Assembly: GCF_963662255.1 (NCBI RefSeq)
Contig: NC_085068.1
Coordinates: forward strand, 806,001-870,000
Source: Cinclus cinclus
Taxonomy: Eukaryota > Chordata > Aves > Passeriformes > Cinclidae
Direction: 5' to 3'
Length of the DNA stretch: 64,000 nucleotides
The translations under genes and the position numbers were made by a program. Every line of letters begins with the position of its first letter. The first letter of the stretch is position 1. Below are positions 37,435 to 50,966 of this stretch, in pieces. The notes beneath the pieces are model-generated. The model made no database searches. It saw nothing but the letters and a program-made list of their open reading frames with translations, and had not been told where the DNA came from.

Positions 37435-40400
37435 CCCCATGCTGTCAGAGTTCATCCGTGGTCCTTTTACGCCCCCTGGTGTCAAATGGGATCCTGGGAT
37501 TATTAGCCTCCATTGGGTCACAATGGATCCTTGCTTCTCTTACCCCCTGTGCTGTCACAATGCATCCCATGCCCTTTCAGGCCACTTGATGTCACAATGA
37601 ATTATTTGATTCTTGGCCTCCACGGTGTCATAATAGATCCTTGCTTCTATTTGTCCCCGTGATGTAACAATTCATCGCTGCCCCTTTTAGGCCCATTGGT
37701 GTCACAAGGGATCATTAGATTGTTAGCCTGCATTGGGTCACAATGATTCCTTGCTTCTCTTAACCTCTGTGGTGTCACAATGCATCCCATGCCCTTTTAG
37801 GCCACTTGATGTCACCAAGAATCATTTGATTCTTGACCTCCATGGTGTCATAATGGTTACTTGTTTCTATTGGGCTCCATGCTATCACAATTCATCCCTG
37901 GCCCTTTTACGCCGCCTGGTGTCAAATGGGATCCTGGGATTATTAGCCTCCATTGGGTCACAATGGATCCTTGCTTCTCTTAACCCCTGTGGTGTCACAA
38001 TGCATCCCATGCCCTTTTAGGCCACTTGATGTCACAATGAATCATTTGATTCTTGGCCTCCACGTTGGCATAATAGATCCTTGCTTCTATTGGTCCCCGT
38101 GCTGTAACAATCCATCCCTGGCCCTTTTTATACCCCCTGGTGCCACAAGGGATCATTAGATTGTTAGCCTGCATTGGGTCACAATGGTTCCTTGCTTCTC
38201 TTAACCTCTGTGGTGTCACAGTGCATCCCATGACCTTTTAGGCCACTAGATGTCACAATGAATTATTTGATTCTTGGCTTCCATGGTGGCATAATAGATC
38301 CTTGCATCTATTTTCCCCGTGCTGTAACAATTCATCCCTGGCCCTTTTAGGCCCATTGGTGTCAAATGGGATCTTTAGATTGTTAGCCTGCATTGGGTCA
38401 CAATGGTTCCTTGCTTCTCTTAACCTCTGTGGTGTCACAATGCATCCCATGCCCTTTTAGGCCACTTGATGTCACAATGAATTATTTGATTCTTGGCCTC
38501 CATGGTGTCATAATGGTTCCTTGTTTCTATTGGGCCCCATGCTGTCACAATTCATACCTGGCCCTTTTACGCCCCCTGGTGTCAAATGGGATCCTGGGAG
38601 TATTAGCCTCCATTGGGTCACAATGGATCCTTGCTTCTCTTAACCTCTGTGCTGTCACAATGCAACCCATGCCCTTTTAGGCCACATGATGTCACAATGA
38701 ATTATTTGATTCTTGGCCTCCATGGTGGCATAATAGATCCTTGCTTCTATTGGTCCCCGTGCTGTAACAATTCATCCCTGGCCCTTTTAGGCCCATTGGT
38801 GTCACAAGGGATCATTAGATTGTTAGCCTGCATTGGGTCACAATGGTTCCGTGCTTCTCTTAAACTCTGTGGTGTCACAATGCATCCCATGCCCTTTTAG
38901 GCCACTTGATGTCACAATGAATCATTTGATTCTTGGCCTCCATGGTGGCGGAATTGTACGAGGTTTCTATTGGGCCCCATGCTTTCACAATACATCCCTG
39001 CCCCTTTTAGGCCCATTGGTGTCACAAGGGATCATTAGATTGTTAGCCTGCATTGGGTCACAATGGTTCCTTGCTTCTCTTAACCTCTGTGGTGTCACAA
39101 TGCATTCCAAGCCCTTTTAGGCCACTTGATGTCACAATGAATCATTTGATTCTTGGCCTTCATGGTGTCATAATGTTTCCTTGCTTCTATAGGTCCCCAT
39201 GCTGTCAGAGTTCATCCGTGGCCCTTTTGCGCCCCCTGGTGTCAAAAGGGATTCTTAGATTGTTAGCCTGCATTGGGTCACAATGGTTCCTTGCTTCTCT
39301 TAACCCCTGTGGTGTCACAATGCATCCCATGCCCTTTTAGGCCACTTGATGTCACAATGAATCATTTGATTCTTAGCCTTCATGGTGTCATAATGGTTCC
39401 TTGTTTCTATTGGGCCCCATGCTGTCACAATTCATCCCTGGCCCTTTTACGCCCCCTGCTGTCAAATGGGATCCTGGGATTATTAGCCTCCATTGGGTCA
39501 CAATGGATCCTTGCTTCTCTTAACCTCTGTGGTGTCACATTGCATTCCAAGCCCTTTTAGGCCACTTGGACTTACAATGAACCATTTGATTCTAGGCCTT
39601 CATGGTGTCATAATGGTTCCTTGCTTCTAGAGGTCCCCATGCTGTCAGAGTTCATCCCTGGCCCTTTTACGCCCCCTGGTGTCAAATGGGATCCTGGGAT
39701 TATTAGCCTCCATTGGGTCACAATGGATCCTTGCTTTTCTTAACCCCTGTGGTGTCACAATGCATCCCATGCCCTTTTAGGCCACTTGATGTCACAATGA
39801 ATTATTTGATTCTTGGCCTCCACGGTGGCATAATAGATCCTTGCTTCTATTGGTCCCCGTGCTGTAACAATTCATCCCTGGCCCTTTTAGGCCCATTGGT
39901 GTCACAAGGGATCATTAGATTGTTAGCCTGCATTGGGTCACAATGGTTCCTTGCTTCTCTTAACCTCTGTGGTGTCACAATGCATCCCATGCCCTTTTAG
40001 GCCACTTGATGTCACAATGAATCATTTGATTCTTGGCCTCCATGGTGGCGTAATTGTACGAGGTTTCTATTGGGCCCCATGCTTTCACAATACATCCCTG
40101 CCCCTTTTAGGCCCATTGGTGTCACAAGGGATCATTAGATTGTTAGCCTGCATTGGGTCACAATGGTTCCTTGCTTCTCTTAACCTCTGTGGTGTCACAA
40201 TGCATCCCATGCCCTTTTAGGCCACATGATGTCACAATGAATTATTTGATTCTTTGCTTCCATGGTGGCATAATAGATCCTTGCATCTATTGGTCCCCGT
40301 GCTGTAACAATTCATCCCTGGCCCTTTTAGGCCCATTGGTGTCACAAGGGATCATTAGATTGTTAGCCTGCATTGGGTCACAATGGTTCCTTGCTTCTCT

Positions 40401-41421
40401 TAACCTCTGTGGTGTCACAATGCATCCCATGCCCTTTTAGGCCACTTGATGTCACAAAGAATCATTTGATTCTTGACCTCCATGGTGTCATAATGGTTCC
40501 TTGTTTCTATTGGGCTCCATGCTGTCACAATTCATCCCTGGCCCTTTTACGCCGCCTGGTGTCAAATGGGATCCTGGGATTATTAGCCTCCATTGGGTCA
40601 CAATGGATCCTTGCTTCTCTTAACCCCTGTGCTGTCACAATGCATCCCATGCCCTTTTAGGCCACTTGATGTCACAATGAATCATTTGATTCTTGGCCTC
40701 CACGTTGGCATAATAGATTCTTGCTTCTATTGGTCCCCGTGCTGTAACAATCCATCCCTGGCCCTTTTTATACCCCCTGGTGCCACAAGGGATCATTAGA
40801 TTGTTAGCCTGCATTGGGTCACAATGGTTCCTTGCTTCTCTTAACCTCTGTGGTGTCACAGTGCATCCCATGACCTTTTAGGCCACTAGATGTCACAATG
40901 AATCATTTGATTCGTGGCCTCCATGGTGTCATAATGGTTCCTTGTTTCTATTGGGCCCCATGCTGCCACAATTCATCCCTGGCCCTTTTACGCCCCCTGG
41001 TGTCAAATGGGATCCTGGGATTATTAGCCTGCATTGGGTCACAATGGATCCTTGCTTTTCTTAACCCCTGTGCTGTCACAATGCATCCCATGCCCTTTTA
41101 GGCCACATGATATCACAATGAATTATTTGATTCTTGGCCTCCATGGTGGCATAATAGATCCCTGCTTCTATTGGTCCCCGTGCTGTAACAATTCATCCCT
41201 GCCGCTTTTAGGCCCATTGGTGTCACAAGGGATCAATAGATTGTTAGCCTGCATTGGGTCACAATGGTTCCTTGCTTCTCTTAACCTCTGTGGTGTCACA
41301 ATGCATCCCATGCCCTTTTAGGCCACATGATGTAACAATGAATTATTTGGTTCTTGGCTTCCATGGTGGCATAATCGATCCTTGCATCTATTGGTCCCCG
41401 TGCTGTAACAATTCATCCCTG
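37435..41421. repeat. HOR C, copy 2
   Basis: Follows copy 1 to about 41421, where ccctggccc replaces ccctgcccc of copy 1 (37240). It shares rare text with copy 1, such as gtcaccaagaatc, ggttacttgtttc, gcggaattgtacg and gctatcacaattc, so the duplication is recent relative to monomer divergence. Confidence 0.87.
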
Positions 41422-43237
41422 GCCCTTTTAGGCCCATTGGTGTCACAAGGGATCATTAGATTGTTAGCCTGCATTGGGTCACAATGGTTCCTTGCTTCTC
41501 TTAACCTCTGTGGTGTCACAATGCATCCCATGCCCTTTTAGGCCACTTGATGTCACAATGAATTATTTGATTCTTGGCCTCCATGGTGTCATAATGGTTC
41601 CTTGTTTCTATTGGGCCCCATGCTGTCACAATTCATACCTGGCCCTTTTACGCCCCCTGGTGTCAAATGGGATCCTGGGATTATTAGCCTCCATTGGGTC
41701 ACAATGGATCCTTGCTTCTCTTAACCTCTGTGCTGTCACAATGCAACCCATGCCCTTTTAGGCCACATGATGTCACAATGAATTATTTGATTCTTGGCCT
41801 CCATGGTGGCATAATAGATCCTTGCTTCTATTGGTCCCCGTGCTGTAACAATTCATCCCTGGCCCTTTTAGGCCCATTGGTGTCACAAGGGATCATTAGA
41901 TTGTTAGCCTGCATTGGGTCACAATGGTTCCGTGCTTCTCTTAACCTCTGTGGTGTCACAATGCATCCCATGCCCTTTTAGGCCACTTGATGTCACAATG
42001 AATCATTTGATTCTTGGCCTCCATGGTGGCGTAATTGTACGAGGTTTCTATTGGGCCCCATGCTTTCACAATACATCCCTGCCCCTTTTAGGCCCATTGG
42101 TGTCACAAGGGATCATTAGATTGTTAGCCTGCATTGGGTCACAATGGTTCCTTGCTTCTCTTAACCTCTGTGGTGTCACAATGCATTCCAAGCCCTTTTA
42201 GGCCACTTGATGTCACAATGAATCATTTGATTCTTGGCCTTCATGGTGTCATAATGTTTCCTTGCTTCTATAGGTCCCCATGCTGTCAGAGTTCATCCGT
42301 GGCCCTTTTGCGCCCCCTGGTGTCAAAAGGGATTCTTAGATTGTTAGCCTGCATTGGGTCACAATGGTTCCTTGCTTCTCTTAACCTCTGTGGTGTCACA
42401 ATGCATCCCATGCCCTTTTAGGCCACTTGATGTCACAATGAATCATTTGATTCTTGGCCTTCATGGTGTCATAATGGTTCCTTGTTTCTATTGGGCCCCA
42501 TGCTGTCACAATTCATCCCTGGCCCTTTTAGGCCCCCTGGTGTCAAATGGGATCGTGGGATTATTAGCCTCCATTGGGTCACAATGGATCCTTGCTTCTC
42601 TTAACCTCTGTGGTGTCACATTGCATTCCAAGCCATTTTAGGCCACTTGGACTTACAATGAACCATTTGATTCGAGGCCTTCATGGTGTCATAATGGTTC
42701 CTTGCTTCTATAGGTCCCCATGCTGTCAGAGTTCATCCCTGGCCCTTTTACGCCCCCTGGTGTCAAATGGGATCCTGGGATTATTAGCCTCCATTGGGTC
42801 ACAATGGATCCTTGCTTTTCTTAACCCCTGTGGTGTCACAATGCATCCCATGCCCTTTTAGGCCACTTGATGTCACAATGAATTATTTGATTCTTGGCCT
42901 CCACGGTGGCATAATAGATCCTTGCTTCTATTGGTCCCCGTGCTGTAACAATTCATCCCTGGCCCTTTTAGGCCCATTGGTGTCACAAGGGATCATTAGA
43001 TTGTTAGCCTGCATTGGGTCACAATGGTTCCTTGCTTCTCTTAACCTCTGTGGTGTCACAATGCATCCCATGCCCTTTTAGGCCACTTGATGTCACAACG
43101 AATAATTTGATTCTTGGCCTCCATGGTGGCGTAATTCTACGAGGTTTCTATTGGGCCCCATGCTTTCACAATACATCCCTGCCCCTTTTAGGCCCATTGG
43201 TGTCACAAGGGATCATTAGATTGTTAGCCTGCATTGG
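41422..43237. repeat. HOR C, copy 3, partial
   Basis: From 41478 the monomer order repeats that of 38397 onward at a 3,081-bp offset (14 monomers plus 1 bp), so this copy re-enters the C order about five monomers in. The register jumps again at about 43238, where one monomer (the 40157 equivalent) is missing. Several bases differ from copies 1 and 2, for example ggcgtaattg at 42028 where they have ggcggaattg. Confidence 0.78.
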
Positions 43238-46200
43238 GTCACAATGGTTCCTTGCTTCTCTTAACCTCTGTGGTGTCACAATGCATCCCATGCCCTTTTA
43301 GGCCACTTGATGTCACAAAGAATCATTTGATTCTTGACCTCCATGGTGTCATAATGGTTCCTTGTTTCTATTGGGTTCCATGCTGTCACAATTCATCCCT
43401 GGCCCTTTTAGGCCCCCTGGTGTCAAATAGGATCCTGGGATTATTACCCTCCATTGGGTCACAATGGATCCTTGCTTCTCTTAACCCCTGTGGTGTCACA
43501 ATGCATCCCATGCCCTTTTAGGCCACTTGATGTCACGATGAATCATTTGATTCTTGGACTCCATGGTGGCATAATTGTACCAGGTTTTACTTGGGCCCCA
43601 TGCTGTCGCAATTCATCCCTGGCCCTTTTAGGCCCATTGGTGTCACAAGGGATCATTAGATTGTTAGCCTGCATTGGGTCACAATGGTTCCTTGCTTCTC
43701 TTAACCTCTGTGGTGTCACAATGCATCCCATGCCCTTTTAGGCCACTTGATGTCACAATGAATCATTTGATTCTTGGCCTCCATGGTGTCATAATGGTTC
43801 CTTGTTTCTTTTGGGCCCCATGCTGTCACAATTCATCCCTGGCCCTTTTACGACCCCTGGTGTCAAATGGGATCCTGGGATTATTAGCCTCCATTGGGTC
43901 ACAATGGATCCTTGCTTTTCTTAACCCCTGTGCTGTCACAATGCATCCCATGCCCTTTTAGGCCACATGATGTCACAATGAATCATTTGATTCTTGGCCT
44001 CCACGTTGGCATAATAGATCCTTGCTTCTATTGGTCCCCGTGCTGTAACAATCCATCCCTGGCCCTTTTTATACCCCCTGGTGCCACAAGGGATCATTAG
44101 ATTGTTAGCCTGCATTGGGTCACAATGGTTCCTTGCTTCTCTTAACCCCTGTGGTGTCACAGTGCATCCCATGCCCTTTTAGGCCACTAGATGTCACAAT
44201 GAATCATTTGATTCGTGGCCTCCATGGTGTCATAATGGTTCCTTGTTTCTATTGGGCCCCATGCTGCCACAATTCATCCCTGGCCCTTTTACGCCCCCTG
44301 GTGTCAAATGGGATCCTGGGATTATTAGCCTGCATTGGGTCACAATGGATCCTTGCTTTTCTTAACCCCTGTGGTGTCACAATGCATCCCATGCCCTTTT
44401 AGGCCACATGATGTCACAATGAATTATTTGATTCTTGGCCTCCATGGTGGCATAATAGATCCTTGCTTCTATTGGTCCCCGTGCTGTAACAATTCATCCC
44501 TGGCCCTTTTAGGTCCATTGGTGTCACAAGGGATCATTAGATTGTTAGCCTGCATTGGGTCACAATGGTTCCGTGCTTCTCTTAACCTCTGTGGTGTCAC
44601 AATGCATCCCATGCCCTTTTAGGCCACTTGATGTCACAACGAATCATTTGATTCTTGGCCTCCATGGTGGCGTAATTGTACTAGGTTTCTATTGGTCCCC
44701 ATGCTTTCACAATTCATCCCTGCCCCTTTTAGGCCCATTGGTGTCACAAGGGATCATTAGATTGTTAGCCTGCATTGGGTCACAATGGTTCCTTGCTTCT
44801 CTTAACCTCTGTGGTGTCACAATGCATTCCAAGCCCTTTTAGGCCACTTGATGTCACAATGAATCATTTGATTCTTGGCCTTCATGGAGTCATAATGTTT
44901 GCTTGCTTCTATAGGTCCCCATGCTGTCAGTGTTCATCCGTGGTCCTTTTGCGCCCCCTGGTGTCAAAAGGGATTCTTAGATTGTTAGCCTGCATTGGGT
45001 CACAATGGTTCCTTGCTTCTCTTAACCCCTGTGGTGTCACAATGCATCCCATGCCCTTTTAGGCCACTTGATGTCACAATGAATCATTTGATTCTTGGCC
45101 TCCATGGTGGCATAATTGTACCAGGTTTTACTGGGGCCCCATGCTTTCACAAATCATCCCTGCCCCTTTTAGGCCCTTTGGTGTCACAAGGGATCATTAG
45201 ATTGTTAGCCTGCATTGGGTCACAATGGTTCCTTGCTTCTCTTAACCTCTGTGGTGTCACAATGCATCCCATGCCCTTTTAGGCCACTAGATGTCACAAT
45301 GAATCATTTGATTCTTGGCCTCCATGGTGTCATAATGGTTCCTTGTTTCTATTGGGCCCCATGCTGTCACAATTCATCCCTGGCCCTTTTACGCCCCCTG
45401 GTGTCAAATGGGATCCTGGGATTATTAGCCTCCATTGGGTCACAATGGATCCTTGCTTCTCTTAACCTCTGTGGTGTCACATTGCATTCCAAGCCCTTTT
45501 AGGCCACTTGGACTTACAATGAACCATTTGATTCTAGGCCTTCATGGTGTCATAATGGTTCCTTGCTTCTATAGGTCCCCATGCTGTCAGAGTTCATCCG
45601 TGGTCCTTTTGCGCCGCCTGGTGCCACAAGGGATTATTAGATTGTTAGCCTGCATTGGGTCACAATGGTTCCTTGCTTCTCTTAACCTCTGTGGTGTCAC
45701 AATGCATCCCATGCCCTTTTAGGACACTTGATGTCACAATGAATCATTTGATTCTTGGCCTCCATGGTGTCATAATGGTTCCATGTTTCTATTGGGCCCC
45801 ATGCTGTCACAATTCATCCCTGGCCCTTTTACGCCCCCTGGTGTCAAATGGGATCCTGGGATTATTAGCCTCCATTGGGTCACAATGGATCCTTGCTTTT
45901 CTTAACCCCTGTGCTGTCACAATGCATCCCATGCCCTTTTAGGCCACATGATGTCACAATGAATTATTTGATTCTTGGCCTCCATGGTGTCATAATAGAT
46001 CCTTGTTTCTATTTGTCCCAGTGATGTAACAATCCATCCCTGCCCCTTTTAGGCCCATTGGTGTCACAAGGGATCATTAGATTGTTAGCCTGCATTGGGT
46101 CACAATGGTTCCTTGCTTCTCTTAACCCCTGTGGTGTCACAATGCATCCCATGCCCTTTTAGGCCACTTGATGTCACAATGAATCATTTGATTCTTGGCC

Positions 46201-47993
46201 TTCATGGTGTCATAATGGTTCCTTGTTTCTATTGGGCCCCATGCTGTCACAATTCATCCCTGGCCCTTTTACGCCCCCTGGTGTCAAATGGGATCCTGGG
46301 AATATTAGCCTCCATTGGGTCACAATGGATCCTTGCTTCTCTTAACTCCAGTGCGGTCACAATGCATTCCAAGCCCTTTTAGGCCACTTGATGTCACAAT
46401 GAATCATTTGATTCTTGGCCTCCACGGTGGCATAATAGATCCTTGCTTCTATTGGTCCCCGTGCTGTAACAATCCATCCCTGGCCCTTTTTATACCCCCT
46501 GGTACCACAAGGGATCATTAGATTGTTAGCCAGCACTGGGTCACAATGGTTCCTTGCTTCTCTTAACCTCTGTGGTGTCACAATGCATTCCATGCCCTTT
46601 TAGGCCACTTGATGTCACAATGAATCATTTGATTCTAGGCCTTCATCGTGTCATAATGGTTCCTTGCTTCTATAGGTCCCCATGCTGTCAGAGTTCATCC
46701 GTGGTCCTTTTACGCCCCCTGGTGTCAAAAGGGATTCTTAGATTGTTAGCCTGCATTGGGTCACAATGGTTCCTTGCTTCTCTTAACCCCTGTGGTGTCA
46801 CAATGCATCCCATGCCCTTTTAGGCCACTTGTTGTCACAATGAATCATTTGATTCTTGTCCTCCATGGTGGCATAATAGATCCTTGCTTCTATTGGTGCC
46901 CGTGCTGTAACAATCCATCCCTGGCCCTTTTTATACCCCCTGGAGCCACAAGGGATCATTAGATTGTTAGCCTGCATTGGGTCACAATGGTTCCTTGCTT
47001 CTCTTAACCTCTGTGGTGTCACAATGCATCCCATGCCCTTTTAGGCCACTTGATGTCACAACGAATCATTTGATTCTTGGCCTCCATGGTGGCATAATTG
47101 TACCAGGTTTCTATTGGGCCCCATGCTTTCACAATACATCCCTGCCCCTTTTAGGCCCATTGGTGTCACAAGGGATCATTAGATTGTTAGCCTGCATTGG
47201 GTCACAATGGTTCCTTGCTTCTCTTAACCTCTGTGGTGTCACAATGCATCCCATGCCCTTTTAGGCCACTAGATGTCACAATGAATCATTTGATTCTTGG
47301 CCTCCATGGTGTCATAATGGTTCCTTGTTTCTATTGGGCCCCTTGCTGACACAATTCATCCCTGGCCCTTTTACGCCCCCTGGTGTCAAATGGGATCCTG
47401 GGATTATTAGCCTCCATTGGGTCACAATGGTTCCTTGCTTTTCTTAACCCCTGTGCTGTCACAATGCATCCCATGCCCTTTTAGGCCACATGATGTCACA
47501 ATGAATTATTTGATTCTTGGCCTCCATGGTGTCATAATAGATCCTTGCTTCTATTTGTCCCCGTGATGTAACAATACATCGCTGCCACTTTTAGGACCAT
47601 TGGTGTCACAAGGGATCATTAGATTGTTAGCCTGCACTGGGTCACAATGGTTCCTTGCTTCTCTTAACCCCTGTGGTGTCACAATGCATCCCATGCCCTT
47701 TTAGGCCACTTGATGTCACAATGAATCATTTGATTCTTGGCCTCCATGGTGGCGTAATTGTACGAGGTTTCTATTGGGCCCCATGCTTTCACAATTCAAC
47801 CCTGCCCCTTTTAGGCCCATTGGTGTAACAAGGGATAATTAGATTGTTAGCCTGCATTGGGTCACAATGGTTCCTTGCTTCTCTTAACCTCTGTGGCGTC
47901 ACAGTGCATCCCATGCCCTTTTAGGCCACTAGATGTCACAATGAATCATTTGATTCGTGGCCTCCACGGTGGCATATTAGATCCTTGTTTCTA
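43238..47993. repeat. Mosaic of C-, B- and A-like monomers
   Basis: About 21-22 monomers without an adjacent copy. The order includes a gtcgcaattc b-type monomer as in HOR B (43458), C-type monomers (43898-45660), a stretch matching 31575-32550 (45879-46850), and from 46981 a run matching B block 2 from 11098 at an offset of 35,883 bp. Private variants such as atggagtcataatgtttgc (near 44884) are frequent. Lack of a nearby twin suggests less recent homogenisation. Confidence 0.7.
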
Positions 47994-50966
47994 TTGGTCC
48001 CCGTGCTGTAACAATCCATCCCTGGCCCTTTATATACCCCCTGGTGCCACAAGGGATCATTAGATTGTTAGCCTGCATTGGGTCACAATGATTCCTTGCT
48101 TCTCTTAACCTCTGTGGTGTCACAATGCATCCCATGCCCTTTTAGGCCACTTGATGTCACAATGAATTATTGGATTCTTGGCCTCCATGGTGGCATAATG
48201 GTTCCTTGATTCTATTGGGCCCCATGCTGTCACAATTCATCCCTGCCCCTTTTACGCCCCATGGTGTCAAAAGGGATTCTTAGATTGTTAGACAGCTTTG
48301 GATCACAATGGTTCCTTGCTTCTTTTAACCCCTGTGGTGTCACAATGCATCCCATGCCCTTTTAGGCCACTTGATGTCACAATGAATCATTTGATTCTTG
48401 GCCTCCATGGTGGCATAATAGATCCTTGCTTCTATTGGTCCCCGTGCTGTAACAATCCATCCATGGCCCTTTTTATACCCCCTGGTGCCACAAGGGATCA
48501 TTAGATTGTTAGCCTGCATTGGTTCACAATGGTTCCTTGCTTCTCTTAACCTCTGTGCTGTCACAATGCATTCCAAGCCCTTTTAGGCCACTTGATGTCA
48601 CAATGAATCATTAGATTCTTGGCACACATGGTGGCATAATTTTACCAGGTTTTACTGGGGCCCCATGCTTTCACAAATCATCCCTGCCCCTTTTAGGCCC
48701 ATTGGTGTCACAAGGGATCATTAGATTGTTAGCCTGCATTGGGTCAGAATGGTTCCTTGCTTCTCTCAACCACTGTGGTGTCACAATGCATCCCATGCCC
48801 TTTTAGGCCACTTGATGTCACAATGAACCATTTGATTCTTGGCCTTCATGGTGTCATAATGGTTCCTTGCTTCTATAGGTCCCCATGCTGTCAGAGTTAA
48901 TCCGTGGCCCTTTTCCGCCCCCTGGTGTCAAAAGGGATTCTTAGATTGTTAGCCTGCATTGGGTCACAATGGTTCCTTGCTTCTCTTAACCCCTGTGGTG
49001 TCACAATGCATCCCTGGCCCTTTTACGCCCATTGGTGTCCAATGGGATCCTGGGATTATTAGCCTCCATTGGGTCACAATGGATCCTTGTTTCTCTTAAC
49101 CCCTGTGCTGTCACAATGCATCCCATGCACTTTTAGGCCACTTGATGTCACAATGAATCATTTGATTCTTGGCCTCCACGGTGGCATAATAGATCCTTGC
49201 TTCTATTGGTCCCCGTGCTGTGACAATCCATCCCTGGCCCTTTTTATAGCCCCTGGTGCCACAAGGGATCATTAGATTGTTAGCCTGCATTGGGTCACAA
49301 TGATTCCATGCTTCTCTTAACCTCTGTGGTGTCACAATGCATTCCAAGCCCTTTTAGGCCACTTGGTCTTACAATGAACCATTTGATTCTTGGCCTTCAT
49401 GGTGTCATAATGGTTCCTTGCTTCTATAGGTCCCCATGATGTCAGAGTTCATCCATGGTCCTTTTGCGCCCCCTGGTGTCAAAAGGGATTCTTAGATTGT
49501 TAGCCTGCATTGGGTCACAATGGTTCCTTGCTTCTTTTAACCCCTGTGGTGTCACAATGCATCCCATGCCCTTTTAGGCCACTTGATGTCACAATGAATC
49601 ATTTGATTCTTGGCCTCCATGCTGGCATAATTGTACCATGTTTTACTTGGGCCCCATGCTTTCACAATTCATCCCTGCCCCTTTTAGGCCCATTGTTGTC
49701 ACAAGGGATCATTAGATTGTTAGCCTGCATTGGGTCACAATGGTTCCTTGCTTCTCTTAACCTCTGTGGTGTCACAATGCATCCCATGCCCTTTTAGGCC
49801 ACTTGATATCACAATGAATCATTTGATTCTTGGCCTGCATGGTGGCATAATCGTGCGAGGTTTCTATTGGGCTCCATGCTGTCACAATTCATCCCTGCAC
49901 CTTTTAGGCCCATTGGTGTCACAAGGGATCATTAGATTGTTAGCCTGCATTGGGTCACAATGATTCCTTGCTTCTCTTAACCTCTGTGGTGTCACAATGC
50001 ATCCCATGCCCTTTTAGGCCACTTGATGTCACAATGAATCATTTGATTCTTGGCCTTCATGGTGTCATAATGGTTCCTTGTTTCTATTGGGCCCCATGCT
50101 GTCACAATTCATCCCTGGCCCTTTTACGCCCCCTGGTGTCAAATGGGATCCTGGGAATATTAGCCTGCATTGGGTCACAATGGTTCCTTGCTTCTCTTAA
50201 CCCCTGTTGTGTCACAATGCATCCCATGCCCTTTTAGGCCACTTGATGTCACAATGAATCATTTGATTCTTGGCCTCCATGGTGGCGTAATTGTACGAAG
50301 TTTCTATTGGGCCCCATGCTTTCACAATACATCCCTGCCCCTTTTAGGCCCATTGGTGTCACAAGGGATCATTAGATTGTTAGCCTGCATTGGGTCACAA
50401 TGGTTCCTTGCTTCTCTTAACCTCTGTGGTGTCACAATGCATCCCATGCCCTTTTAGGCCACATGATGTCACAATGAATTATTTGATTCTTGGCTTCCAT
50501 GGTGGCATAATAGATCCTTGCATCTATTGGTCCCCGTGCTGTAACAATTCATCCCCGGCCCTTTTAGGCCCCCTGGTGTCACAAGGGATCATTAGATTTT
50601 TAGCCTGCATTGGGTCACAATGTTTCCTTGCTTCTCTTAACCTCTGTGGTGTCACAATGCATCCCATGCCCTTTTAGGCCACTTGATGTCACAATGAATC
50701 ATTTGATTCTTGGCCTCCATGGTGTCATAATGGTTCCTTGATTCTATTGGGCCCCATGCTGTCACAATTCATCCCTGCCCCTTTTACGCCCCATGGTGTC
50801 AAAAGGGATTCTTATATTGTTAGCCTGCATTGGTTCACAATAGTTCCTTGTTTCTCTTAACCCCTGTGGTGTCACAATGCATCCCATGCCCTTTTAGGCC
50901 ACTTGATGTCACAATGAATCATTTGATTCATGGCCTCCATGGTGGCATAATAGATCCTTGCTTCTA
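47994..50966. repeat. HOR D, copy 1 (2,973 bp)
   Basis: The unit is 13 monomers plus one 110-bp half-monomer. The left edge is placed after differences at about 47957-47990 (cgtgg, cacggt, atattag and gttt against catgg, catggt, ataatag and gctt in the next copy). A private base lies at 48747 (gtcagaatgg against gtcacaatgg). The order d, cacacatgg, e, half, d, e, b, c-like, a follows HOR B. Confidence 0.87.
48963..49072. repeat. Single 110-bp half-monomer in HOR D
   Basis: Consists of subunit 1, the subunit 2/5 hybrid (gtcacaatgcatccctgg) and subunit 6 (gtccaatggg), then a normal monomer at 49073. HOR B has two such units in tandem, so here the 220-bp phase shifts by half a monomer. Copies lie at 51936-52045, 54909-55018 and 59863-59972. 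Confidence 0.88.

Noticed and set aside
33254..41421. Near-identical HOR copies as an assembly duplication artefact
   Set aside because: Scattered single-base differences between copies (33590, 35032) argue for real duplication. I cannot exclude assembly error without read depth, and the same caution applies to the HOR B and D copies.
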